64,000 bases of DNA from DSYU01 sp963827605. Its GTDB lineage: Bacteria > Chloroflexota > Anaerolineae > Anaerolineales > Anaerolineaceae. The stretch is from assembly GCA_963827605.1 (NCBI GenBank), contig CAWHBK010000002.1:806001-870000 (forward strand), given 5' to 3'. Below the pieces are notes generated by a model, which was given only the letters and a program-made list of their open reading frames with translations, was not told the DNA's origin and made no database searches. Positions 1 to 9,152 of the stretch are shown here, piece after piece (the stretch's first letter is position 1; each line of letters begins with the position of its first letter). Made by a program: the position numbers and the translations under genes.

Positions 1-901
1 TCCCCATCCCATGCAGGCGCCGGATGGCGCTTGCATAATCCAGGGACAGGTTGTGGCGTTTATGCTGCCCGGCCAGGTTGGCCGGGTTGAGCGTTTCGAA
101 TCCGACAAACAGGCTGCGCAGCCCGCAGGCGGCTGCCTTTTCCAGCAGCCCTGGCTGCAGCACCGAGCGCACGGTCGCGGCTGCCTGCCACAACCGGCCC
201 ATGCCCGCGCATCCCGTCCATCAAAGCCGCGGCGAAGTGCGGGTTGCCAAACAGGTGATCATCCAGGAAATACAGGTGCCGCCCGGGCAGGCTCTTCGAT
301 TTCTGCCAGAGCTGCGTCCACCGCCAGTGTATAAAACGATTTGCCGCCCTGAAAGAAGGCGTCTTTATAGCAAAAATCACAGTGATGCGGGCAGCCGCGT
401 GAGACCACCAGCGAGTTCGGCACCAGGTAACGGTCGCGGTCGAATAGATCGCGGCGCGGGCGCGGCAGGTTGTCCAGCGTGCGCGTGCTGGATTGGTACA
501 CCTGCCCAGGGTGTCCCGCGCGGAAATCCGCCAGAAATGCCGGCCAGGTGTCCTCACCCGGCCCGGTAAAGATGGTATCGGCATGCCTGGCGGCCTCCGC
601 CGGCAGCGCGGTGACGTGCAGGCCGCCCAGGCAGACATGCGCGCCTTTGCGCCGGTAGTGATCGGCCAGCGCATACGCTCGCCGGGCGGAGGTAATATAG
701 ACCTCGATCGCCACCAGTTCCGGGTCATCGTCCAACCGCAGCGGCTGGACGTGCTCGTCTTCCAGGACGATCTCGTCCTCCGCGTCCAGGTATCCGGCCA
801 GAGTCGCCAGCCCAAGCGGTGGGAAAAGCGCAGTATTTAATTGGACGGTAATACGGGCTCAGCGCCTCGGTCAGCGCTGGAAGAATGAATTTTACACGCA
901 T
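1..901 (-). CDS. B12-binding radical SAM protein, 3' end outside window, frameshifted
   Basis: The protein begins MRVKFILPALTEALSPYYRP at 901, eight bases after an AAGGA ribosome-binding site. The N-terminal part resembles cobalamin-binding domains of the BchE type (GYLDAEDEIVLEDEHVQPL, then GGLHVTALP). It is followed by the radical SAM cluster motif SRGCPHHCDFCYK (CxxxCxxC) near 370-400, which binds the 4Fe-4S cluster. The reading frame changes three times: near 830, where one extra base sits in tactgcg, near 265, and near 200. The left end runs off the window. Family members do methylations or ring rearrangements with S-adenosylmethionine; the substrate here is unknown. I regard the frameshifts as probable sequencing errors, because every segment still encodes conserved sequence. 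Confidence 0.75.
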
Positions 902-1181
902 ATTGGTAATCCTTGTAAGATTTGGCGTCCGCCCCACGCACCCCATACGCTTCCAGGCCAGGTTGACCCAAACCTGAGGTAACTATACTGCTTCCCGACT
1001 GGCGGGTCGAGTATTCAGGTGCGTTTGTTCGCGCACTTGAGTCCTTGCAAGCAGCATTGAAAAAGACAAGAATAAAAGAGAAGGCTTAGAAATATCCGTG
1101 TACATCCCGCAAATCCGTGTCCCTGAATCTTCTCTGGTCATTTACCTTGAAACTAATGTAAACTAAATATAGGAAATGCTT

Positions 1182-1913
1182 ATGCTCACCATCCTGCATG
1201 TCGAAGATAACGCTGCCCTGCGCCGGGCGCTGAAAACCGGACTGGAAGCAACCGGGGCCGTAAAGGTTATCGCCGAGGTCGCCAGCGGAGAAGATGCCCT
1301 GGCCATGCTCTTCTCGGAGCCTCCCGGCGCGGTGCTGATGGATGTGGCCCTGGCCGGGGAGATGAACGGCATCCAGGCCGCCGTATCCCTGCGCCGGGAA
1401 TACCCACGCCTGCCGGTGGTGTTCTATTCGATCCAGGATGATGAAGAGTATTACCGCGACTTCCTGCGCTCGGGTATCCTCAGTCACTACGCCTACGTGC
1501 GCAAGAGCAATTACCTGCTGCCGGAGAGCATCATCCCCTTGCTGCGCGATGCCGCCGCCGGGCGCGGTTTTATCGACCCCGAAATCGAAGCACGCGTGCA
1601 GGCCGTGCGCCATAAAGACGCCAATGACCCCTTGGCGCTGCTGGAGCCAAACGAGCAGGCTGTCATCCGCTTGCTGTCACTGGGCCTGACCAACGACCAG
1701 ATTGCCGCCCGCCTGGGGTATCACGACGCGCGCGCGGTAGCCCGCACCAACGGCCAGATTTACACTGCCTGGGGGTTGAACGACTCCACCACCGATGAAA
1801 AAGTCGCCCGCACGCGGGCCGCGCTAATCTACCAGCGCCGCGAGCTGATCGTCTGGAACGCGGATGGCATCCCGCAAACCTGCGGAACGGATGGGAAATG
1901 GCGAGCGTTGTGA
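1182..1913 (+). CDS. Response regulator with REC and LuxR-type HTH domain
   Basis: An N-terminal receiver domain shows the acidic pair in HVEDN (residues 7-10) and the phospho-acceptor D54 in VLMDVAL. The C-terminal part (about 150-200) reads LEPNEQAVIRLLSLGLTNDQ and then IAARLGY, which is a LuxR/NarL-like helix-turn-helix. I place the start at 1182 rather than 1176 because AGGAA at 1171-1175 is then correctly spaced. The stop codon lies 13 bases inside the histidine kinase gene that begins at 1898, so the two are translationally coupled and form a two-component system. The C-terminal tail after the HTH is longer than in NarL. The target genes are not evident. Confidence 0.85.
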   Translation: MLTILHVEDNAALRRALKTGLEATGAVKVIAEVASGEDALAMLFSEPPGAVLMDVALAGEMNGIQAAVSLRREYPRLPVVFYSIQDDEEYYRDFLRSGILSHYAYVRKSNYLLPESIIPLLRDAAAGRGFIDPEIEARVQAVRHKDANDPLALLEPNEQAVIRLLSLGLTNDQIAARLGYHDARAVARTNGQIYTAWGLNDSTTDEKVARTRAALIYQRRELIVWNADGIPQTCGTDGKWRAL

Positions 1914-4060
1914 CTGATTTCATCCTGCATTGGGCCGCCCTGACCATATCCTTCTTCATCACCATTTCCCTGCTCTGGCTGGGGTTAATGGTGCTGTTAG
2001 CCGGCAACCGCCGCTCGCTCGGCACCTGGCTGACCAGCAGCGGGCTGCTGCTTGGCGCGCTTTTCTTTACCAGCCATACCGCTATCCTGGGGCGCGGGCT
2101 TTCCAACACCAGTTTTGGCATGGATTTTTGGTGGTGGGTAAGCTGGACTCCGGCAGCCACTGCGCCGCTGGCCTGGTATGGCGCGCTTTTATGGTATTCC
2201 GGCTACCGGCTGGACCGCCCGCACCATCATCACACCTGGCTGGTTCTCATCATCCTGCTGGCAGCCAGCTTCCCGCTGCTGCTGACCTTTGCCAACCCGC
2301 TTCCCACTTACCAGTATGTCGTCGGGCGAACGCTCGTGCTCACCCCCAGCATCGCCGGCATCCCATTACTGATCCTCGTTTACGTGGCCTATTCGCTGTT
2401 GTGCTACCTGCTGCCGCTGGATTTGCTGCGCCGGTCCCCGGCCGGCCCGCCGTTAGAAGCCCGCGCCCGCCAGCGCGCCCGCCGGTACCTGGTGGCGGCT
2501 TCGGTAGCCCTGCTGCTGGCCGGCATCCTGCTGGCATGGACGGCTTTATGGGCGCTCACCGCCCAACCACCGCCCAGCCTGAGCAGTACCCAGACCGAAA
2601 GAACCGTGCTAAAGTTTGACCTGGCCGTTGAAACGCTGGTGGCCCTGGCGATCAGCCTGCTGGGGCGAGCAATTGTCGGCTTCGAGGTGTTCACCGGGCG
2701 GCCCTTGCCGCGCAATCGTTTCCTACGCCAGTGGCGCAGCACCGTTATCCTGGCGGGTGGATTTGGCGCAGCGGCCGCTTTTACGCTTGCAATACAACTG
2801 CCTCCCATCTACAGCCTCATGCTGGCAACCGGGCTGATGACATTATTCTACGCGCTCTACAGCTGGCGCTCTTTCGTTGAACGGGAAGAGTTCATGGAAC
2901 GCTTGCGGCCCTTTGCTGCCAGCCAGAACCTGTACAGCCAGCTGACCGCCGCGCAGAATGCGGATGAGAGCAGTTCTTCCTCCGCCCTGTTTTCAACGTT
3001 GTGCCGGGAGGTGTTGGAAATCCGCCAGGCCGTATTAACCCCCGCTGGCGCGCTGGCAGCCATGGCCGGGCCGCCTCTGGTGTACCCGGCAGGCAATCCC
3101 GCACCGCCCATCGACCTGGCCGGCTGGCAGTTCCGCTTCTCCCGCACGGTGCGCTGCCTGCCGTTTGAGCCAACCGGCGCGCCGGAAGAGGCGCCGTCCG
3201 GCATGGAGTGGGCAGTGCCGTTGTGGAGCAGCCGTGGACTGGACGGCATCCTGTTCCTGGGGGAAAAGATCAACCGCAACCCATTTACGGAAGAAGAAAT
3301 TGAGATTGCCCAAACAGCCGGAGAACGCCTGCTGGACCTGCTGGCAGGCACGGAAATGGCGCGCCTGGCGATGGATCTTCTCCGCCAGCGGCTTTCGCAG
3401 GCCAGGGTCATCGATGGACAGGGCCGGCGCGTGCTTCACGACGAGGTGCTTCCGGAGCTGCATACTGCCCTGCTTCAACTCAGCAGCCGCGCGCCGGGCG
3501 ATCCGGAGATACGCCAGGCGATGGATGGGCTCTCGTCCGCTCACCGCCAGATCGCGGACTTAATGCGCGAAATGCCCTCCACCAGCCCGCACCATCTCGC
3601 CCAGGGGGGATTGGTCGCAGCGCTGCGCGGGTTGGTGGAACGCGATTTTATCAACGATTTCAACAGCGTGGAATGGCAAATTATGCCAGAAGCCGCGGAT
3701 TTTACGCATGATCTGCCGTTATTTGTAAATGAAGTGCTGTATTTCGCCGCCCGCGAGCTGCTGCGGAATGCCTCCGTCCACGGGCGGGGAGAGAATCCCG
3801 CGGCCGAGCTGCACCTGAAAATTGGGCTGGCCCTGTCCGGCGACCTTTGCCTGACAATCGAAGATGACGGGGCCGGTTTTCATCTGGAAGCCCAACCCGG
3901 CCCGGCGGGCAAAAGCAGGCCCGGGAATGGCGGCGCCGGCAGCGGAATTCGCCTCCACAGCACCATGCTGGCTGCCGTAGGCGCGCGGCTGGAAGTGCTA
4001 CCTTTACCGCTTAAGGGGACCCGCGCGGTCATTTTGCTAAGCAAACCCGCTCAAAAATAG
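1898..4060 (+). CDS. Membrane sensor histidine kinase (7TM-type N-terminus, GAF-like, HATPase)
   Basis: About nine hydrophobic segments occupy residues 1-330, with a His-rich patch (DRPHHHHTW) in a loop. A GAF-like segment with several Ser residues follows, at about 345-490. The dimerisation/phosphoacceptor helix contains RRVLHDEVLPELHTALLQL (about residue 513), a HisKA_3-like arrangement with His-Asp-Glu. The ATPase domain has the N box ARELLRNASVHGRG and the G1 box IEDDGAGF near the C-terminus. The gene overlaps the upstream response regulator by 16 bases, so it is the obvious partner. The ligand is unknown; the membrane part could sense a lipid or an envelope state. Its 720 residues are uninterrupted. 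Confidence 0.85.
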   Translation: MASVVTDFILHWAALTISFFITISLLWLGLMVLLAGNRRSLGTWLTSSGLLLGALFFTSHTAILGRGLSNTSFGMDFWWWVSWTPAATAPLAWYGALLWYSGYRLDRPHHHHTWLVLIILLAASFPLLLTFANPLPTYQYVVGRTLVLTPSIAGIPLLILVYVAYSLLCYLLPLDLLRRSPAGPPLEARARQRARRYLVAASVALLLAGILLAWTALWALTAQPPPSLSSTQTERTVLKFDLAVETLVALAISLLGRAIVGFEVFTGRPLPRNRFLRQWRSTVILAGGFGAAAAFTLAIQLPPIYSLMLATGLMTLFYALYSWRSFVEREEFMERLRPFAASQNLYSQLTAAQNADESSSSSALFSTLCREVLEIRQAVLTPAGALAAMAGPPLVYPAGNPAPPIDLAGWQFRFSRTVRCLPFEPTGAPEEAPSGMEWAVPLWSSRGLDGILFLGEKINRNPFTEEEIEIAQTAGERLLDLLAGTEMARLAMDLLRQRLSQARVIDGQGRRVLHDEVLPELHTALLQLSSRAPGDPEIRQAMDGLSSAHRQIADLMREMPSTSPHHLAQGGLVAALRGLVERDFINDFNSVEWQIMPEAADFTHDLPLFVNEVLYFAARELLRNASVHGRGENPAAELHLKIGLALSGDLCLTIEDDGAGFHLEAQPGPAGKSRPGNGGAGSGIRLHSTMLAAVGARLEVLPLPLKGTRAVILLSKPAQK

Positions 4061-4085
4061 GAGAATATGCGCCTTCAGTAAAAGC

Positions 4086-4572
4086 CTAAATAATCTGCGG
4101 CGTCATCATGGTCTTGTAGAACACCGGCAGCCAATGGTCAAAGTCTTCTAGAGTACGTCCCTGGGCAATCAAAATCAGCTGGCTTTTGCCCCAGTAAAGA
4201 CAACGCATCCAGCGTTTCCGCCGTTCTTCACCTTCAACAAAGGTATAAATAGCATCAAACAGCTGCATCGTTTCCGAGGGAGTTCTCATCGACGGATAGA
4301 ACCTCAATACCCGGCAAACCTTTCAGCCCTTCCTTGAAACCTTCCCGCAGAATATCCACATCCTCCTTGGTTACTTCGACCTCCAGTTTCCGTTTTTCAA
4401 TCAGGAAACAGGTATTGATATCGTCTTCATAGGGTGAAAACAGCATCCCCAGGTGCTCGGGGTTTAATTCTCTTTTGTGCCAGTCGTCCGGCAGCCATAC
4501 CGCAAAGCCGCCTTCCTGATTGGGATATAGCGTCATTCTGGTCGTCACCGGGCCCGACATATTCTCTGCCAT
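4086..4572 (-). CDS. Small DcrB/DUF1795-like protein, frameshifted
   Basis: The start at 4572 (MAENMSGPV) follows GGAGG with a six-base spacer; an ATG six bases upstream would touch the ribosome-binding site. The sequence has no signal peptide. It contains GGFAVWLPDDWHKREL and, after a frame change near 4280, ETMQLFDAIYTFVEGEERR and LILIAQGRTLEDFDHWLP. The pattern (strand-rich, a phrase on response to 'tool-like' fold absent) is reminiscent of the DcrB/LpqN/PsbP-like fold found in many small uncharacterised proteins, but that assignment is an inference. It is convergent with the histidine kinase. About 160 residues result if the single-base frameshift is repaired. No function can be stated. 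Confidence 0.6.
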
Positions 4573-4701
4573 AATCATCCTCCAATAAATCGTTTCTGAC
4601 GTTTGATACTGCTTCTTCGCAACAAAACAGTTTTATCATCTGGAACTATGCTGGTCCGTGATTATAGCAGATTCTTCTCGTTTTATTCTTTGCGGAGGAC
4701 C

Positions 4702-6517
4702 TTACCCTCCGGTTCGCTTTAGCGCATACCAGCCTGCTCCCAGCGCGGGAACCATTACCCGGAACACACCCTCCTGTACTATTCCAGGAGCTATTAGCCC
4801 CAGCAGGTCGGGCAGCTCCCCACCCGGCGCGTTTACTGCGATCTCCGCCTGGAGCGGCTTGCGCCCGTTATTGAACAGCGCCAGCACCTCCTCGTCGCCG
4901 TCGCGGCGCAGAGAAACCGTACCCGCCGCGTGGATCGATCCAGGCAGTTTCCACCTCGCCCAGGCTCAGCGCCCGGCTGCTCCTGCGCGTGTGGATCGCG
5001 TGCCGGTAAAAATCGAACAAGCGCGGGTCCGGCTGGTCCCAGGGGAAAGCACGCCGGCTGTTCTCGGCGTATGCGCCCTCCTGCCCGGCTTCGTCGCCAG
5101 AGTACAGCATCGGCGCACCCGGGTAGGCCAGCTGCAGCGCTGCCGAAAGGATCATCCGTTTATGGTTCTTCTTGAGCAGTGTGAAAGCGCGCGGCGTATC
5201 ATGCGAATCGAGCAAATTGAGCTGGGCGTGGAACGGCCCGGGCGGCGTGTCCCGCCGCAGCGTCTCCAGCCGGTCATCCAGCTCCAGCGGGTCGATCTGG
5301 CTGCCGGCAAAACCGACCACCGTGTACCCGAAGCGGTAGTTCATCGTTGCGTCGAAGGTGTCGCCCAGCAGGCGTTTGGAGGCATCTCCCCAATCCTCTG
5401 CCACCAGGAAAGCCTCCGGGAACGCCTTCCGCACCGCCCGGCGAAACCGGCGCCAGTAGGGTTCGGTTAGCCATGGAGTTACATCCGTGCGCCAGCCGGC
5501 TGTCCCAAAGGACAGCCAGTACTGCGCGATGCCGCCTTCCGGCTTGCCGTCCCCAAAGAAGAAATCTTCCACCTCAGGACATTCGACAAACTCAGGCATG
5601 GTCCTGACCTTCAGCCAGCCCACATAGTCATCCGGCCAGCGATTGAAATGGAACCAGCGGTAATACGGTGAAAGCTTGCTGGCCTGGGCTTCCTTGAAGT
5701 AAATGCTGTCGCTGGAACAGTGATTGAAAACCCCGTCCAGCAGCACGCGCATGCCGCGCTGCCCGGCACGCTCGATCAGCTCAACCAGGTCTTCCAGGCT
5801 GCCAAGCTGCGGGTCAATCAGCCGGTAATTGATCGCATCGTAGCGGTGGTTGGTCGGCGAGGCAAAGATGGGCGTAAAGTAAATGCAGGTAATCCCCAGA
5901 TCTGCCAGGTAATCCAGCTTTTGGATCACCCCGCGCAGGTTGCCCCCGAAGAAATCCCGGCTCTTCGGAGGGTGCTCGGGCAGCGCCCCCCAGGGGTTAT
6001 GCAGCGCCTCGTACTGGTAGGAATGATCGATGCGCGGCGTTTCGGCTCCCCGCATAAAGCGGTCGGGGAAAATCTGGTAGATCACCTGACCGCGGGTCCA
6101 CTCTGGCGGCGCGCCCTGCGGCAGGTAAACCGCGATGCGGAAATCCTGCTCCTCCCAGACTCCAAAGAGAGGCTTTTCAACGCCCTCCTTCTGCCGCCGC
6201 TCGCGGATCAAACTGCCGTCCGCCAGCACGAAATGGTAGTGCAGCAGGGTTGGCTCCTGAGGCAGCAGAATCTCGGCCGTCCATAAAACGCCGTGCTCGC
6301 CTCCGGAGGTTTGGTCCGCGTGCATTGCCACCTGCCAGCCCTCTTCGCGGAGCGGGTCAAAGAATAGGATTTCCGGGTTAGCTTCTGGTCCTGCTTCCAA
6401 TTCCATCCTTATCAGGGTCGAGACGGGCGACGCCGGCGGCGGAACGTGCGGCAGGTTTCCTTTGCGTAATACGCGCGCAGCAGCGCGGCTGATCGATTCA
6501 TTTTGGGAAGTATGCAT
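4702..6517 (-). CDS. GH13 maltodextrin hydrolase (neopullulanase/cyclomaltodextrinase-like), frameshifted near 3' end
   Basis: This cytoplasmic alpha-amylase-family enzyme has no signal peptide. A CBM34-like N-terminal domain of about 130 residues leads into VIYQIFPDRF, typical of GH13 subfamily 20. The conserved regions are visible: DGVFNH (region I), GWRTDVTPW with the catalytic Asp nucleophile, FLVAEDWGD with the general acid Glu, and NLLDSHDTPR with the third Asp. Near 4910 the frame shifts, and the true C-terminal beta-sandwich continues as ALFNNGRKPLQAEIAVNAP to a stop at 4702. I chose the start at 6517 (MHTSQNES); no Shine-Dalgarno is visible there, and MELEAGP further in is an alternative. 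It lies downstream of the maltose-type importer and probably degrades the imported maltodextrins. Confidence 0.85.
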
Positions 6518-6546
6518 AGGGTCAACGTGGGGTGCAAGCGTAGTGA

Positions 6547-6585
6547 CACAACCATGCGCCTCGTTGCTCAAAACGCATGGTTGTG
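6547..6585 (-). repeat. 12-bp perfect inverted repeat between permease and amylase genes
   Basis: The arms 6547-6558 (CACAACCATGCG) and 6574-6585 are perfect complements around a 15-base loop. The element lies 24 bases after the malG-type stop codon and 30 bases before the amylase start. No T tract follows on the minus strand, so it is not a classical intrinsic terminator. It could be an mRNA stability or attenuation hairpin that lowers amylase expression relative to the transporter. Confidence 0.6.
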
Positions 6586-6609
6586 CCAAGGGTTGGTTTG
6601 GAAAATGCC

Positions 6610-7542
6610 TTATCCTTTCACGGCGCCTGCCGCCAGCCCACCAATGAGCTGTTTCTGCAGGACCATGAAAACAATCATGATCGGCAAGGCGCCCATCAGC
6701 GCCGCCGCGGAGAAGACGCCCCACTGCTGGGTATACTGCCCGCGGATAAACAGCGTCATGCCCAGCGCCAGGGTGTAATTCTCGGAGCTCTTAATCATGA
6801 CCCGGGCGATCAGGAAGTCGGAATAGGTGCCGATGAACGAGAGGATGGCGATGACTGCCAGGATTGGACGAACCAGCGGCAGGATGATGCTCACGAATGT
6901 CTGGGTAGGCGTAGCCCCATCGATCATGGCCGATTCGTCCAGGTCTCTCGGAATGGAGTCGAAGAAGCCTTTCATCAGCCAGGTGTTGAAGCCCAACGCC
7001 CCGCCGCAGTAGATCAGGATCAGCCCGCCCAGGGTGTTCAAGCCAAGCCAGGCCAAGCCCGGGATTTTGCCGATCTGCTGGAGCAGCAGGAACAGCGATA
7101 CGATTGCCAGCATGTTCGGGAACAACTGCACCAGCAGGATGATCAAGAGTCCCTGGCGCCGCCCGCGATAGCGGAAGCGGCTGAAGGAGTAGGCTGCCAG
7201 CGCGCACAACGCCACTGTAATCAACGCAGTCACCGTCGAGACCTTGATCGAGTTCCACATCCATAAGACAAAGGGATGTTGCGGATCGTTCACCAGACGT
7301 TGGAAATTGGCCACGCTGGCATTGGCCGGGATAAGGCGCTGGCTGGTCAGCGAGTTGGTTGGACTGAGCGCCGCCGAAACGATCCACAATACCGGGTAGA
7401 TGGCAAAGACCCCGGCAAATGTAGCCACCAGGAGCTTGAAAGCCAGTGCCAACCGGCGCGAGCGAGTTTGCGAAGCCTCGCGCACACCAGCGATCGGCTT
7501 TTCGGCAGCTTTGTCCGCCGTTTCTAACTTTGTTTGGGCCAT
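6610..7542 (-). CDS. Maltose/maltodextrin-type ABC transporter permease (MalG-like)
   Basis: This inner-membrane permease of 310 residues has about six membrane segments after a hydrophilic N-terminus. The EAA loop that docks the ATPase reads DLDESAMIDGATPTQTF, followed by LPLVRP. The C-terminus ends GGLAAGAVKG, as in MalG. Its ATG overlaps the TAA of the upstream permease by one base (TAATG), which indicates translational coupling. With the neighbouring permease and lipoprotein it imports oligosaccharides, probably maltodextrins given the adjacent GH13 enzyme. No ATPase gene is nearby; a shared MsmK/MalK-type ATPase elsewhere would be needed. Confidence 0.9.
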   Translation of the reverse strand: MAQTKLETADKAAEKPIAGVREASQTRSRRLALAFKLLVATFAGVFAIYPVLWIVSAALSPTNSLTSQRLIPANASVANFQRLVNDPQHPFVLWMWNSIKVSTVTALITVALCALAAYSFSRFRYRGRRQGLLIILLVQLFPNMLAIVSLFLLLQQIGKIPGLAWLGLNTLGGLILIYCGGALGFNTWLMKGFFDSIPRDLDESAMIDGATPTQTFVSIILPLVRPILAVIAILSFIGTYSDFLIARVMIKSSENYTLALGMTLFIRGQYTQQWGVFSAAALMGALPIMIVFMVLQKQLIGGLAAGAVKG

Positions 7543-9152
7543 TAGCGCATCACCTCCTCGAGCTGCTTGGTAAAGCGGAAGTTAAAGGCGGTGAGGGAAG
7601 CGACCAGGATGAAGATGAAGATCGCGATGGCGGATGCCAGGCCGAAATCTGCGCCGCGCCCACCGGCAAAGGCCAGACGGTAGGTATAGGAAATTAAGAT
7701 GTCCGTTTGGCCGGCCGGGGTGTTTGCGCCGGCAATTGGCGGCCCCCCCTGGTTGACCAGATCGATGATGGTGAAGTTGTTGAAGTTATAGGCAAAGGTG
7801 CCGATCAACAACGGCCCGACCGAGATCAGCAGTAGCGGCAGCGTCAGGAAACGGAACGTAGCAAACGGCCCGGCGCCATCCAGGTTGGCGGCTTCGTACA
7901 TGTCGGTTGGGATCGACTGGAGCGCTCCCAGGGTGATCAGCATCATGTAAGGATAGCCCAGCCACATGTTGATGAACAGGATGGCAACCTTCGTCAGCGT
8001 CCCGTTTGAGAACCACTCGGGGGAGTACCCGGTGATTGACTTTACCAGCATGTTAAAAGGACCATAGATGGGATTAAGCAGCCCCACCCACATCAGCACG
8101 CTGATGAAACCGGGGATGGTATAGGGAATGATAGCAAAGGAGCGGAACATTCCCTTGAACGGCAGGCGGGGGTCGTTGAAGACCAGAGCAAATCCGAGGC
8201 CCAGCGAGAAGTTCAGCAGTACGCTGAATAACGCGAAGAGCAGCGTCCACACGAAGACCTGGAAGAATGGCCCGCGGATATTCCTATCCGTCACCACGCG
8301 CGTGAAGTTGGCGAACCCCACCAGCGTGGCAAAACCAGGGGCATCCTGGATCGGTTTGCCCTGCGCATCCACAAACGTGCCCTGCACTGGCTTATACGTG
8401 TTTCCCGTCTGCTTGTCGGTGATGGTATCTGTGGCCGCATCGTAGCTGTACTGCGGAACGGCAGCCTGGGCTTTGTTGGTACCCACCGGCTTGATATCAA
8501 AGCCGCCTGACTTGATCTCCATCTTGGACAATTTCGTCAGGTACTGGAAGACCTGCAGATTTGGGACCTTCTGGTAATTCCCAATGGCAGCCGGCGGTTC
8601 GCCGGTGAGGGTAAATGGCTTGACCCCTTCGGCTTGCGAGGCGACAAAGTAATTGCCCTGCGGGTCCTTGAGCAGCAGCAGGAACTGATCGTCGGCGCTG
8701 CGGTAGACGATCATATCATAATTGGCTGCGTCGCCGGGCTGGTACATGCGGCTGGTGATCTGGTTGACCACCTGCTCTTTCGATAACAGATGACCGTCGC
8801 TGTAATTGGTGAAGCCAACGTAGACGGTATACAACAACGGGTAAACAACCATCAGTAGAAGCAAGATCAGGCCGGGTGTCAGCCAGCGGATCGGATAGAG
8901 ACTTTCCGAGAGGAAGATCCAATTGATGAGAGCCGTCACCACCAATACAACGATGGCGATGGTGGATTTTCCGTTCGCTACCAGGCTCCACATAATATAC
9001 AGGGCCAGGGCATCAAACACCGCCAGCCCAACCATATTGACGAGCGAGGTTTTAAACGGCGACCGGGAAATGGGGCTGGCAGAGCCAGCCCCATCCCCAC
9101 GAGAATCGCTACTTGGTTTCGGCGATTTTGTCGCGGATTGTTTTTGCTGCAT
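7542..9152 (-). CDS. Maltose/maltodextrin-type ABC transporter permease (MalF-like)
   Basis: The 536-residue protein has three N-terminal membrane segments, then a large extracytoplasmic P2-like insertion (about residues 120-290), then the permease core. The EAA loop is DMYEAANLDGAGPFATFRF, followed by LPLLLISVGPLLI. The large periplasmic loop and length are typical of MalF rather than of short sugar permeases. Its start lies 44 bases inside the end of the binding-protein gene, and it is joined to the next permease by a TAATG overlap, so three genes form one transcription unit. Confidence 0.9.
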   Translation of the reverse strand: MQQKQSATKSPKPSSDSRGDGAGSASPISRSPFKTSLVNMVGLAVFDALALYIMWSLVANGKSTIAIVVLVVTALINWIFLSESLYPIRWLTPGLILLLLMVVYPLLYTVYVGFTNYSDGHLLSKEQVVNQITSRMYQPGDAANYDMIVYRSADDQFLLLLKDPQGNYFVASQAEGVKPFTLTGEPPAAIGNYQKVPNLQVFQYLTKLSKMEIKSGGFDIKPVGTNKAQAAVPQYSYDAATDTITDKQTGNTYKPVQGTFVDAQGKPIQDAPGFATLVGFANFTRVVTDRNIRGPFFQVFVWTLLFALFSVLLNFSLGLGFALVFNDPRLPFKGMFRSFAIIPYTIPGFISVLMWVGLLNPIYGPFNMLVKSITGYSPEWFSNGTLTKVAILFINMWLGYPYMMLITLGALQSIPTDMYEAANLDGAGPFATFRFLTLPLLLISVGPLLIGTFAYNFNNFTIIDLVNQGGPPIAGANTPAGQTDILISYTYRLAFAGGRGADFGLASAIAIFIFILVASLTAFNFRFTKQLEEVMR

